Part shown: positions 14,018-26,575 of the stretch, piece after piece
Position numbering within the stretch: the stretch's first letter is position 1
Layout: each line of letters opens with the position of its first letter
Source: Bigelowiella natans CCMP2755
Taxonomy: Eukaryota > Cercozoa > Chlorarachniophyceae
Assembly (NCBI GenBank): GCA_000320545.1
Contig: ADNK01000875.1
Coordinates: forward strand, 186,001-250,000
DNA: 64,000 nucleotides
Reading direction: 5' to 3'
The notes under the pieces: model-generated
Databases searched by the model: none
What the model saw: only the letters and a program-made list of their open reading frames with translations
What the model was told of the DNA's origin: nothing
Position numbers and translations under genes: made by a program

Positions 14018-15199
14018 GTATCGACATCAACATGCACAAATGGAGCATATTTATCGTCCAATAGTCTAGATTACTGACTGCATGCACATGCAGACGGCAC
14101 ATCTAGACATATCGCATCACATACTAGCATGGGATCCAAGCTAAGCCGTCTCTGACAGATCTACGCAGACGATGCGGTACGGAGCGACGCATTGTGTTGA
14201 CCGTGTATGATGAACAGTGTGCACATGTCTAAGCAAGATACAATGCGTACATACATTATATCACGTCTGCAGTCATCGATCAATGATCGCATCCATCTAG
14301 CCACATGCGTCGCTCGACATCGATCTGTCCGATCCGCCGATGCGATGCTGTGATGTACGTGTGCTTACATCACATTGCACGCACACGCTGCCAGACTACA
14401 GACAACAAAGCTAGAAAGTGCATTTTGCATCATGCATGCGTCTGATGCACACAGAACATGATCGGCGCTTGTCGGCAACATCTTTGGCTAGCGACACAGT
14501 CGAGCGCTAGCGAGATCGCATGACAGTCATCATGCGCATCATTGATCATCGCACAGCACCACGCGTACATGTTGTGGGATCGGCGCACACCTAGCGTAGC
14601 TAGCTAGATGCACCATGCTAGCATTGTAGCATGTGGACATCGCGCTAGCTGTGGCGGTGTGTCACGATCACATCATCATGCAGCACGCTAGCACGTGTGT
14701 GGTGCGTTTGCTTGAAAATTGAGTGTGATGTAGTCCACGCATGCCAGCATGGTCATTTGTCAAGCATTCATTTTCACGCAATTTGCCGATCCGCGGCCAC
14801 CTAGCCACGCATGGCATGTCTTGTCTAGCTACACATTAACTGTGTAGTGTGAAGTGTGGACACAGCCATGCACAGTTGTGCGAGACGTTTGCATTGCTAG
14901 ATTGGACACAGGCATGTTGCACACATCTAGACAAACATGCACACATGCACGTACATCACATTGCACGCCTGTGTAGGTCTAGATCGCATGCGTTACAGTT
15001 GCACACATCTGCTACCGATGCATCGCATATCTAGATACATGTGCAGACACATGTCAGATGTGCCTACTTGTAGCGCCACACAAAGCCTTGCATGTGTATA
15101 AACAACACAGACATAGCTGCATGGTGCACAGTTTTAATTTGTTACAACGTACGCTCGTCGTATGTGTACATGCATGTGTGTATAAATATGTACATATGT
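14018..15199. other. Intergenic spacer rich in CTAG/CATG/TGCA palindromic words
   Basis: No coding frame is supported. By eye the sequence repeats short self-complementary words (GCTAGC near 14600, 14620, 14640 and 14685; CATG, TGCA, CGATCG) and has more CpG than its surroundings. Similar wording recurs at 11300-11900 and 35500-36200, suggesting a shared intergenic repeat vocabulary or a diverged satellite. I could not define a repeat unit. Confidence 0.35.
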
Positions 15200-15201
15200 G
15201 T

Positions 15202-15242
<41 letters not shown>

Positions 15243-15388
15243 TGTGTGTGTGTGTGTGTGTGTACATAATACACGTTTACACATGTACATTGTGTGCCAT
15301 CACGCTCGTCGATTACATTAGCTACACAAATATGCAGCTATAGCTATGTGCATATGTGTCATCACGCTCAACCTATATTCACATATTT

Positions 15389-15467
<79 letters not shown>

Positions 15468-15487
15468 TTGTATTGAGCAAATGGGAG

Positions 15488-15527
<40 letters not shown>

Positions 15528-15530
15528 ACT
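15200..15530. repeat. Cluster of TA, TG and GA dinucleotide microsatellites
   Basis: Successive tracts: (TA)n about 15205-15236, (TG)n about 15243-15263, (TA)n about 15396-15422, (TG)n about 15435-15465 and (GA)n about 15494-15526. They lie just beyond the 3' end of the NACHT-HEAT gene. All open frames here are translations of the repeats. Confidence 0.9.
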
Positions 15531-15601
15531 TTTGCGCATATTGTAGGCCTAATAATGCTCTGATATGATATTCATCATCGCATCAACATAAATATTGCTC
15601 C

Positions 15602-18600
15602 CTATTGGATGCAAAGTTCCTTGAAATTGCGAACAGTTTCCTTCATTGACTTTGTGTTGCACTCGGACATGGCCCACCGCTGCCTTGAAGAGTCGTGGAG
15701 GGTTATTTTAAAACAATTTTCGTTGTGGTCCTCCAGCTCCTCCATCGTAAGCGGCGTGGAGACAAGTCTATGCATAACCACCAAGGATGCCAAGTTTCTT
15801 CTGGATCGCCTCGCCGTGCTCATACTGATCAGCCACCGCACTTGCATGTGGTGTAGCGTCTGCAGTGCGGACCGCCTTACATCTGCGGAGTGGTTGTGGA
15901 CACCGCCCTCATCCTCATCCTCCTCCTCATCTGCTACATCAGGGGCGGAGTATTTCCTCCATCCATCGCTAACATCATTATGATCTCTTTTGCAATCATG
16001 ACTACAGTTGTCATCATCATCGTCGTTGCCGTCCTCCATGTCATCATCGCTGCCTGTAAAGCCGAGATACTGGAGCACTGACAACGATTGGTTGGGATCA
16101 GCCTTCATAATCTCGGCGAGAGCTAGCTCTGCAGAGTCGCGGACATGTGCATCCTCATCATTGCATACCTGTAGAATGGGCTTGAGCGCGTGTTCTGCAA
16201 TCTCTGGAATATTCTTCACCACTTCGCCAAGGGCAGCGGCAGCCACCTTCCTTACGTCGTGATCCTCATCGCTGCAAGCTCTACCCAGGCTCTGCAGAAC
16301 CGTGGAAGCTAAGGATGTTTTTGCTTTTGCTATTTCCGACATTGCAAACACCGCTCCACGCCTTACCAACCACTCCTCGCTGCTATCATATGCTGTGATG
16401 AGTTTCTTAAGGGAATCCTTGGCCCGAGAAAGGTCCGCCTTCGTCGCTACCCCGAATGCGTGCACAGCTGCGATCCATGCGCTCTTATCCTGCTCTTTCA
16501 TGCACGCAGCAAGGAGGGTTCTGAGGACGAGCGGACACTTGGCTGGCTCCATGGATATAACCTGTGCAATCGAAGTCATCGCTGCACGCCGTACCTCCAC
16601 CTCTTCGTCATGGCTGCAGGTCAGCAGCGGGCGAACAACATCTGAGGCTTGGGAGGGGTCAATCTGGACGATCCTTCCCAGGGCATCCACTGCTAATACT
16701 CGCACATCGACATCCTCGTCGGAGCAGGCCTGGATAAGCGGCTGCATAACTGCTATTGCTTGGTAGGGATCGACTTGCACAACATCGACGAGGGCTGGAA
16801 CGGCGCTCCTCCTTACCCTCCAATCTTCATCCTTGCATGCCATTACGAGAGCTCGTCGCATAGGCTGTGCCAATACGGAGTGGCGCTTGACAGAATCGCC
16901 AAAAGCTGCAACGGCCAGCTTACGCACATGCCAGTCCTCGTCCATTCCAGCGGCTATCAGGCACTTCAGGGCCGCATGCTTCTCAAATCCCTCCTTTTTG
17001 TAGTCATTATTGTTGAATGACGAGGATGATGATGACACCTCGATTACCTCAGGGAGTGCAGGAATAGCTCCACGCCTGATTCTCCAATCCTTATCCCTAC
17101 AGGCCGCGAGTAACGGCTTTAGCACAACCTTAGCGTGTGACTTATCTGCCTTAAGCACGCCGGTTATCGCCACAATCGCGGACCATCGAATATCCTTACG
17201 ATCCTCATACTCCTCCTCCTCCTCCTCCTCCTCCTCTTCTTCTTCGCTACATGTATGGGGTGTTGCAGCTATGATCAAGGGTTGGAGGACAAGGCTTGCT
17301 TGGGTTTTGTCTGCCTTCACCACACGCGTGATGGTAGCCACCGCGATGCGTCGCAATCGCCAGTCCTTGCACGCAGACACAAGTGGTTTAAGCGCTGCAG
17401 ACACGTACAGAGGATTGTGCATTACGATCCTTCCTACAGAGGCCATCGCTAGAATCTTCACCTCATTCACTTTGTCGTCACACGCATCAATGAGGCTGTT
17501 GAATAATTGCTTTTTCTCAGGACTCAGCAGACTCCCTGGCTCATTTACCCTTGCGACTGCTGGCAGTACCGCCACGGCCCCTCGCCGGCGGGTCCATTCC
17601 GCATCCTTAGTGTAGGCGAGAAGCGTTGGGAAGATTCTACGGACGACCTTGAAGTAATGTACCTCCACAATATCCCCGAATGCGTGCACAGAACTCAGCC
17701 AAACCTGTCGCTCTTCATCAGCACAACCGTTTATCAGGCCCTTAAGACAAGCAAATGCATGGAGCGGTGCGGCGACGCCGACCTTCCTCACCGCCTGTAC
17801 CGCACAGGAGCGCACATCTGGGTCCGTATCGTTGAGTAGCAAGGCGATCAAGGGCCCTACAGCCTTCCTCGCCACCTCAGGGTAAGCGTTCACGAGCTCG
17901 CCTAGCGCATGGGCGGAGGCGATGCGGACGTTCTCGGAATGGTGGGAGCAGCCGGGGATCCATATTGAGGTGAATGAATCTAGCCGTAGTAAGCTCGGTA
18001 ACACAGCCACAGCCTCAACGACGGTGCGATGGATGCGGAAGTCGATCTCAGGCAGTAACTCTGCTCTTGCCACAGCTCTGAGGCCTGCCTCGGCCCATGA
18101 TTTGAGGGTAATAAGATCCTTTGACATGGACTTATACTCCTCAAACTTACCACTGGAGAGCCCGAGACACTCATGGATGCACTTGAGTTTCAGCACGAGA
18201 TGCTGTAGGCCTACAATCTCAATCGGGGGGGTATCGATTACGCCTACGATCCTGTCGAACCGCGTCCAAGTGCTCCCCTCGAGAACACGGAACAGTTCTC
18301 CAGCCATGAACTGCAGTATACGCCGCCGTGTGAAGTTATATTTATGACGCTTAATGAATTCCCGCGCTTCCTTCCCCTTCTCCTCGTCACCGCACGTCAG
18401 TAGGCGCGCGAGGGCCACGCCAGCAAAGAATTCTTTGTAGAGCGTATGTACCACATGAGGCTCCGCGCCGCCCTGATCCGCATCTTCGTCATACCGGACG
18501 AACCCGCAGTTCTCAAGCATCGCTCGGATGTACGAGGACTTTATTTTGCTCTCTGCACCCTGAATTGTCTTAAGGACCTCATGGTAGCCGTCGAGCTGGC

Positions 18601-21600
18601 GCATGGAGAGGTAACCTAACGTCTGGAGGAAAATCTCCATGTCATCCTCACAGAGCTCTTCACCAAACAGATCCCTTCTAATCCGCAGGTTTGCCCATCT
18701 ATCTCTAAAAATTCTATAGAAGATCGCTGAGAGGCTTTCCATATTCATCAATTGCCTTGTTCCTCTTCTTCTCCTTCTCCTTCTTCTTCTTCTTCCACTA
18801 CCACCATTCCTGCTGGTGCTGCTAGTATTATTCTTCCCGAGACTGCTGCTGCCACTAGCTACAGTAGAGGGTATACTAGTCCTAATGCTGCTGTTGCTGC
18901 TGCTACTCTGGCTACTACTGACTGTTGCGATCATGATAGCGCTGCCATCATCCTTGCCATTGCTCTGCGGTTGAAAAAGGTCTACCTCGCAGAGTGCACA
19001 TATCATCTCCAGCTGAAAAGGCACGCTGGCCATCATCTGGATGTGCGAATTCTTGTTGATGAAGGAAAGCACCTGTGCGGTGGTCGCCATATTTGTCGTA
19101 GCCTCGTCAAGGTTATCCTCAGTTTTTATCCTCGCTTCTGCTACAGTCGTAGGTTTAGCCTCAACTAGCTCCTCGTGAAAATACTTCTGAACAAAGGCCC
19201 GGATTGATTTGCCAGAGAATTTGCCAATGCTTACGTGCAGATCGACTGCTCCCTCCTCTATGTGGTTGTAACCCTCGTCCTCTGTAATAGAGGTCCAGAG
19301 TCGATGTACGTTCTTGCCACACTTCTCTGCCTCTGACAGCAGATGACCCACGCCGTGCCTGCACTCGTCTAGTCCATCCAAGACCAGCAACACCTTGAAT
19401 AGATGATTGTCGATTTGGCTCTGGACTTCCCTCTTCAAGCAACTTCTCCTTTGCACGTCTTCCTCGTCCATCTCCTTGTTGCCTTTCTTCTTTTCACTAG
19501 TCCTGCTCAAAGATGAATTCCTTGTCGTCGTATTCCCTTTGCGAGGAATGAGCAGCAGGTTTACGATAGCTTCGGAGAGGCTCTTCCACTGAGGCTTGAG
19601 CTTCCTGACGGGAATCATGTACACGGCATCGAATACGTCTCTTGCCCATTCTTGGATGGCCCAACGATACACTAGCCGTGTACACAGGGTCGTCTTGCCG
19701 CTTCCAGCAGGGCCCTTAAGGAGCACGCATCGAGGAATGCCCTTATCACCGTTAGGGAGCTGTATGGGATTGAAAATATCCTCCACTCGCAAAGTCGTCT
19801 GCGAGTTGGTAACGCTTTCGTACAGACCGAGCAGCTCGGCACTTTCGTTCCCATGATTCTCCACCTCGCTTCGAGGGCTCTTCAGAACACGTAATACGAG
19901 CTCATCGGTCATCTTGCTCATATTTTTCCTTCTCTTGTAGTAATAATTGTTGGGGACGTCTCTCTTGAGGACGGGCTCCACGTATCCATCGGCGAAGGTG
20001 CGTTTCCGCCCCGACATCGACGGCATGTACTTGCAAGCCTTCTGATAGTGCCGGCTTAGCAGTCCTTCTATCTCCTCGGAGCTGCGAGCGTCCTCCTCTC
20101 GCTGCTTATGCAGCTCTCTCTCCTTTTGGAACTTCTTCTTCACCTCCTTGGTGACCTTGCTATACAGTGTAACACCATCGCCTCCTCCAGCAGGCTGTTT
20201 CTTCCTCTGAGTTTCCTCTCGCATTTGCTTGATCATTTTCACTTTTGTCCTCTGTGAGAGCTTTCCTATCCAGCTTAGGACTAAAGTAGCTGGGGTTTCC
20301 CCCCGAACATTGCAGGCGGCGCAGAAAAAGAAGATGTTTTTTTTCCTGCCCTTCCCTGAATTCCGCGCATCCGTGATGCATGTATCTAGGTTAATGGTGG
20401 CCATGGATGCGACCTGTTTCTTGCCCTCGATTGATATCACGGCAAGGGCCGTCAACATTGCGTGCACTAAATCCTTGTCATACTTCCATCCTGGTCATTA
20501 TTAATCATCCACAGAATTTTGGTATAATTAGTAGATATGATGCAACAATTTTTTCTTTCATAATTGTCCTTTGAAAAATATGCTTAGCATCATAACAATC
20601 TTACTTGTGCAAGGTATCATCAGCATCTGTTGTTGTATTTATATTAATAATTATATGGATATGAATGTCGCTACCTGCATCCTCTCCGAACCTCCTCTCG
20701 ATCCCTAGCAGCGACGCGATCCAAGTGACCGCCCGGACGCGTACCTTTGGCGTCTTTCCACGTAGAGCAATACTTGTCAGTTGCTGCACAACGGCGTAGC
20801 GCATGGCCATTATCCCGTCGGCTGTGGAATTGCTCTTATCTGGACGATCAATGTAATCTTCTCCACCGCCGTCATTGGTATTCTCTTTATCATCATCTCT
20901 CTCCTCCTCCTCCTCCTCCTCCTCCTCTCCAAGTCCTGGGAGATTCTGTAATCCAACTTCGAAATACTTGATAAAATATTCCTGTCCTTTTTTCTCCTCA
21001 AGACTGCAGGCTGCAGCATATGCCATGCTTTTAAGCCACTCATACCATTTCTTCCCTTTCTCATTTGGTGGATCCTTGTTGTTGCTGCATCCTCCTAAAA
21101 GTAGCTTGAGATCCTTCTCAATATCATCCGAATCCTTTCCATCAGAGAATGGACAAAGAGCATACACTACGTCGCTGATTCCCTCTTCGACCTCAAAAAG
21201 ATTATTTTCCTCTCGGAAGAAGCTATCATCCATTATCCTCGCACCTTTATGTGTAGGATTCTTCTTACCTGGAGCCTCTAAGAGTCTCTTGTTCAGCTCG
21301 AGGCTCTTCGCCAGTAGAGTGGCCTGAAAGTGATAGGGATAATACTCCGACTTTCTCACAACACGCAGCTTTTCCTTGAACCTCGCGTAAAGACTGTCTT
21401 TCTTCTCGAGTGACCAGCTGTCTTCGTGAACCTGGCGCATAATTATGAGTGCCTGGCACGTGGATATTAGCATATCCCGACTGCGAATATACGTCTTGGC
21501 TATGTAGCGTGAAGGATCGTCGGGTAGCCTCTCAAGCATCACCTGGCACACATCGTGCAGCATGTAAATATTATGGCCGAACAACAATGGATCTAGTGCA

Positions 21601-22070
21601 CGTAGCACATGCTTCGTTCCCAGTCCAATCTTTGACTCTGAGTCACCGCTGTCGAGCTTCGTCCTCCACGTCTCAAAGTAACCATGTAATAAATCTGCCT
21701 GCCGGGCCTCTGCATTCAGTCGCGCCTGCGCTAGACGGCTGTACTCAATGATGTCAGTCTCATCAATCTTTGAGAGCGCCATCTTGCTAAAGTAATATGT
21801 GTACTCCTGGAACAGTCGCTGATAGATGACCTTGTCAGTCTGGGCACTAGTCTTGCTGTTGAGAGTTGCGACGAGGCCTGAGGTACTACTAATATTATTC
21901 AAGGCATCTTGAATATCCTGCAAGGAACTAGTTCCTAAAACCTGTGGGTGAGAAGCGAAGAGGTGGTTTTTACGAAGGAATTAATGATCAACATGTAATT
22001 ATAATTCCATATGCATTCACCTGACGAATGAGAGATAATAATTTCGAAAATTTATTCTTCGGAAGTATAC
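15602..22070 (-). CDS. NACHT NTPase fused to HEAT repeats (NLR/STAND-like), N-terminus unresolved
   Basis: Exons 15602-20490, 20675-21941 and probably 22021-22070 join in phase; more upstream exons are likely. The protein exceeds 2,060 residues. The first ~450 residues are helical and end in two HEAT-like helices that continue across the 20491-20674 intron. A Lys/Glu-rich linker precedes a NACHT ATPase: Walker A GPAGSGKTTLCTR (nt ~19680-19720) and Walker B VLLVLDGLDECR (nt ~19360-19396). After a winged-helix-like region come about 15 HEAT repeats of ~40 residues (nt ~17935-16060), each with a D.D..VR..A..A pattern, then an acidic tail. STAND proteins of this plan are usually inducible oligomerising sensors, often in immunity or programmed death; the ligand and output here are unknown. 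Poly-Glu (nt 17212-17240) and poly-Arg (nt 18765-18795) runs are encoded by microsatellites. There is no membrane segment, so it is probably cytosolic. Confidence 0.85.
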
Positions 22071-23161
22071 CTGTGAAGATACTCTTGTATTTTTTGAATC
22101 CATTCCTCCTCGAAGGATTCCCTAGGATTCCCTCTCCAAGGATCTTTCGTTCAATTTTGATACTTAGCCAGTAATTACACTTCGTGTCAGAAATTCATCC
22201 TCTCGAGTTTCTACTTAGGAAACAACATACATGAGAGAGTAGCGGAACATATGCAATTCTCGAAGCGAAAACCATTGCGCTTTGCCTAGGAAATTTACTG
22301 AACAATATCCCAAAGTCCTTTAATGTGCATCGTGAAGCATTACTGACGAAAAGTTTATATGTAAGCGGGGGGGTTGCACCTCCTCCTTCCAAGGGCATCG
22401 TTCGGCTGCACGCACGACTTTGAGATGATTAACCTGATACATCTCCCAATATTTACGGTCCGGACAAAAAAGGCCTGCATTCTCGCTTTTTTGCACGGGT
22501 ATTTATATGTCGTTTGTCGCAAAATTCATGGTTCAAAAGAAAGATGCAGTATTCGCGTAGCACGCAACTGTTCTAACTGTTCTTCTTTGCGTATTCTTGT
22601 CTCAGGACTTCTTTTCAGCCAAATTCAGATCGAAATGCAGGTCGCACATAGCACAGTCTCAAACAGACAACAATGCGCATGTCACACGTGGAAGAGATAG
22701 CATCTATGTCGCACGGACCATAACGACCTTGGAACAGGGATTATGGACGAGCCTCTCATCCTAATCTCTTCCAATCCGCCTTTATCATTGTTGACATACT
22801 CGAACGTTTCTGACAGTAGAGTGCTCGAAACCGAAATTTATCTGGACAGAAACACTGACGATTCCGTGCGTGCGACATGTATATTATCGGTAGTCACATA
22901 AATACTCGGTAACCGTGGGTTTCTGCAGCCGAAGAACATTGCCCCTCCCCTCGTGGCTTACATCCACGATAGCACCCACGGTTTTACTTAAATTTTTACG
23001 CATCGTTCACCTTTCATTCCGAGCGCTGTGACTGCAAAAGCGCATCTGAGAACTGTGACGTATCATGCATGTGCATGCAAATGAAGTTTGGCATTTTTTT
23101 GCTTTATTATTTGTTTCCTATTTCGTTCCAGGTGGTCAACATAAAAGAACTCCGATAACCA
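22071..23161. other. Stretch between the NACHT-HEAT and 7TM genes
   Basis: This stretch should contain the missing 5' exon(s) and promoter of the minus-strand NACHT-HEAT gene and the promoter of the plus-strand 7TM gene, since the two are divergent. A possible further minus exon ends near 22080, with the frame reading ESFEEEWIQKIQEYLH. The same CACAG|GTATAC site could serve as its donor or as the acceptor of the next exon. I see no convincing start codon and no other gene. Confidence 0.35.
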
Positions 23162-24857
23162 ATGCCTTCCTGTGACTTTCGTGTCCAGTGCGGACGGTGC
23201 GATTCTGATGCAGAGCAGCAAGCTTGCACAAAACTTTGGCTTACATTTGGGATTCTATATGGAGTAATCGGTTTGCTCATTTTAGCACAAAATTCTTCAC
23301 AATCGATGGCCAAAAAGTAAGGATTACTTATTCAGTTCCTTATTTTTGATGACAATGAGCTATGATCGTAGACCGGACCTGTTACGTCGCGTTCTATCAC
23401 TATGGGGATTCGCATGCTTGTGTCGGGTTGTGGTAAGAGAGCATCCTGTAACCGAATCGTTTACGGTTGATGTTTGTTTATTTTTGCCAGGGAGCGGTTA
23501 TCCTCGCCACCCACACCGATGAAGATGTTCATCCAATCGTGTTAGAAATGTTGTGGCACGTGGTAGGAAAAAACTCATCAACATATTCTCTTTAGGGGGT
23601 AATTTACGGACCACATTTTCAGGTGTGGCTTTGTGGATGCTTTGCCTTAACTTATTTCATCACGGTAGGAACTGTGCTGAAGCAAACTTCTCTACTCATG
23701 ACTGCATTGAATACAAAAGCGAATATTCACGACTCAATATCTTCTGTAGGTCATATTGAACGTTCTTAGCCGAGTGTCAGGGATGTCCCTAAAAACAGCT
23801 ATTCCGGTAAGAATAGTTGTACGGCATTGAAGGATGAAATCTTTATATTTTAGAAGAGTCTAGACACTATGGATGAAAGTCCTAGAAAAGAAAGCTGTAA
23901 TGAATTTAGCATATTTGAATAGCATATTGCCACGAAAACATCAAGGTATCTCAATACGTTACCTGTCTCAACTTGGGATGGGCTCTGGTCTTTGTCGTTC
24001 TCTCGATCGCTGATGGATTGAATCCTGGTTGGCCAAGACCTGGGGTTCAATGGCTCGTATGGATGTTTTGTGCAATGTAACATAAAAAAAGAAGATGATT
24101 TAGCAAGATTATTTTGCAGCGACTGACAGCTGATATATTGCGAACTTCCACAGTTACCTCTTCGCTGGCACCTGTTATGCTGTATTCAAACTGGACAAAT
24201 TGTACGGAACAGATTCGATTTCTAAAGAATAAGATTAGTGGAGAGGGGAAGGAAGATATCTCCTCTGTTAAGCTATGATACACGTGTCAAGGGTTCTTTG
24301 TAATTAAGATTTCTTTGTGGTATTACTGTTCGTGTGTGTCTGCTGGTGGTGTCTGGATAAGCAGGATTGGAAAGACAAACACAAAGAAGGCCCCGTCGAT
24401 GACCACTAACCGAAATGTGCAGAAGACCAGCAATATGATGAACTTGCTACGAATGTTCTCTTGGGCAATTATCCTCGGATTAGGGGCCTACTCACTTTTC
24501 CTTCCATGCCTGGCTATCCTGCGCCTCGCCTTTGCAGAAGAAAACGACGTGTTTGCTGAGACAATTATCACGGCTTTCCACCAGGTGGGCATGCTATGTA
24601 TGGGACTTGGAATGCAGTTCGGAACCAGTAAGATCTCCGAGCGGTATTTATCGTCTAAAGGCAGCAAGGGAACTACTAAGTCTGAAGACCCTACTAAGGA
24701 CCGAAGCAAATTTTTGCAGAATACACCGACGAGTTTTAACGATGGAACGATAATACCATCCAGGATGGCCAGCACGCCCCTGGGCAGGACCTCCGTTTTC
24801 GATGCAAAGTACAGAGCTGGCTCGCTTGCCACTACGCCTGTAGGTTGGAAGCTCTGA
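23162..24857 (+). CDS. Probable seven-transmembrane receptor-like protein
   Basis: Eight exons: 23162-23316, 23372-23432, 23491-23562, 23623-23664, 23750-23806, 23946-24056, 24120-24237 and 24292-24857, phase-consistent, about 393 residues. Introns are mostly 54-63 nt. Hydrophobic spans in order: LWLTFGILYGVIGLLI; VLSLWGFACLCRVVGAVIL; LWHVVWLCGCFALTYFIT; LNLGWALVFVVLSIA; FFVIKISLWYYCSCV; FSWAIILGLGAYSLFLPCLA; ITAFHQVGMLCMGLGMQF. An extracellular-type loop before TM5 carries an NWT/NCT glycosylation pair, a basic TM5-TM6 loop follows, and a Ser/Thr-rich cytoplasmic tail ends in VGWKL. The second and third spans loosely resemble THH1/TOM1/GPR137-type 7TM proteins, but I cannot assign a family. 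The least certain joint is intron 24238-24291 (donor GTGGAG), which removes an in-frame TGA. Start: first ATG after in-frame non-coding sequence. Confidence 0.7.
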
Positions 24858-25603
24858 TCGATAGTAACAACCGACTCCATGACTTTCCATAATTTTCAAT
24901 TACAGTGCAATGAACATTGTGTATTCTTAACGATAAGGCTGGAAAACAAATAACCAGTTGTGTCGATGTGATAATAATGTGTGATACATAATCAGCAGGA
25001 ATCTGTAAAAAGAAGAATTCTGCCTTCATTCCAGCCACAGACAAGATGCCAACACCTTTGGATCTGAATTTAAAGAATCAAAGAAATTTCATTGTAAACC
25101 AATGTAACCTCGCGGAGATGCCAAAATTGAATGGAGATCTTCAGATGTTCCATGAGTCCGAAACTAACACTACTGGTATCGAAGTGAAGCGGAAGGAAGA
25201 GCAGCTTATGGAGGATTTAAATTTGGCAATAGCTAAGAAAAAACTTGATCTCGAGGGATCAAAATCAATTACGCACGATTGATGGTCTATCCAAGTCCGA
25301 TCGCATGAAATGCAGAAATTCACAAATACAATGATCTGCCAGCTAGTTTGATGCCATTTAGTTCAGCTTTATTTGTGAATATGGCGTATAGTATGTAATC
25401 TTTTCAATAATATATACGTGTAAAAATGATCTTACACGATATCAATATATCTGTTTTGAATTCTTTGTGTCCATGGAGCATATAACACGCAACACCAATT
25501 ATCGCTTCTCAATGGCACATGTAGCGTGCTAGCGTGTGGTAGATGTACATGTACAAGATCAATTGCTCTTAGCTATGCAATACGGAAATATATTAATATG
25601 CAC
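24858..25603 (+). CDS. Possible small hydrophilic ORF (25046-25282) in an otherwise empty spacer
   Basis: A 78-codon frame starts at ATG 25046 and ends at 25282. It is Lys/Glu/Asn-rich with a heptad-like stretch (EEQLMEDLNLAIAKKKLDL) suggesting a short coiled coil. An acceptor-like TAATCAGCAG lies at about 24990, so it could be a terminal exon, but no partner exon was found. I recognise no family. The rest of this stretch is AT-rich with no support for a gene. Confidence 0.22.
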
Positions 25604-25605
25604 AT

Positions 25606-25657
<52 letters not shown>
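25604..25657. repeat. (CA)n-(TA)n compound microsatellite
   Basis: A CA tract of about 19 nt is followed directly by a TA tract of about 32 nt. It is intergenic. Confidence 0.9.
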
Positions 25658-25659
<2 letters not shown>

Positions 25660-25918
25660 TATTGGCTGATGTATACACAAAATAGATAGCTAGATATGCT
25701 AAAGCGCAGCTTCGCATATGTTGTTGCACATGTAGATTTGCATGATTGCTGTTTAATTGTTCTTTATCGCAAATTCCTCTGGTGAATCATCATTTATCAT
25801 TGCTTAACACCATTATTTTTAATCTCCCTTGTCGTAGTCTCGTTGAACGCGTCTGGGCGCAGCAGCAGCACTTCGTCTAAGCAATTATTTTTTTCTATCT
25901 TAGCACGTATGCTCTGGT

Positions 25919-26021
25919 AGCTAGAAAACATCGAGAGAGATAGTGCTAAATCCGAGGGAACAAAGGATCTCTCGTACACATTTTATTGACACAAATACGG
26001 ATGCGAGCTGCTGAGAAAAGT

Positions 26022-26071
<50 letters not shown>

Positions 26072-26260
26072 CCTGTCAACCGGAGACGAGAGCTCAGTGC
26101 CGAGAACATTCTTAACAGTTCTGACGGTAGAAGAAAGAAAGAAGTGATGATGCGAACGAAGAGGAAGGCATTTGCTTTGTCGCCGAGTTGCCAACGCAGC
26201 AACCACAGCAATATGTGTGGCGTCGAACGAAGTGTGGAAGTTAACGATGATTCTATGGGC
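25919..26260 (-). CDS. Possible terminal exons of an unidentified minus-strand gene
   Basis: Minus-strand frame 26075-26260 reads as a hydrophobic/basic stretch with a donor-like GTACTA. It is followed, across an intron containing an AGT microsatellite (26023-26053), by a frame after TTTTCTCAGCAG (about 25995) reading LASVFVSIKCVREILCSLGF and stopping at 25919. Splice context is plausible but there is no homology I recognise. It could be the 3' end of the 28-32 kb gene, whose last exons were not resolved. Confidence 0.25.
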
Positions 26261-26544
26261 GGAGGACACTAAAGTGCGATCATGCTAGCATGGGTATTAC
26301 TTTTACATTTCTATAATACATTTGTCGTCGATGTAAATCGCTACTCGACATCATTATCGCGCACGTCTTGCCATTACTTTCATGCGGGCATTATGGCGTA
26401 ACGTACAAATCAAACGACCGAGCGAAAGGTATTCAAGACACTAAGGACGCACGTTTTTCTTTCCTTCCGCGCCTTGGGAGGTTCGGATGTACAACAGCTA
26501 GAAAGATACCTTCGGTAGCATGGTAAGAGAGAAATAGAGAGAGG

Positions 26545-26575
<31 letters not shown>

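Noticed and set aside
15054-15546. Several ORFs of 60-87 codons at 15.05-15.55 kb
   Set aside because: They are direct translations of TA, TG and GA microsatellites (runs of Tyr-Ile, Cys-Val, Glu-Arg).
23317-23335. A 19-nt intron in the 7TM gene
   Set aside because: GTAAGG to TTCAG would fit in frame, but a 55-nt intron ending at 23371 also keeps phase and matches the size of neighbouring introns.
23850-23930. An exon reading KSLDTMDESPRKESC in the 7TM gene
   Set aside because: It runs into an in-frame stop and would cut the protein before its last spans; skipping to the acceptor at 23945 keeps phase and hydrophobicity.
24300-24400. A very hydrophobic alternative frame (FFVVLLFVCVCWWCLDK) as TM5
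   Set aside because: It stops within about 20 codons and cannot be joined to the frame carrying TM6 and TM7 by any intron of normal size.
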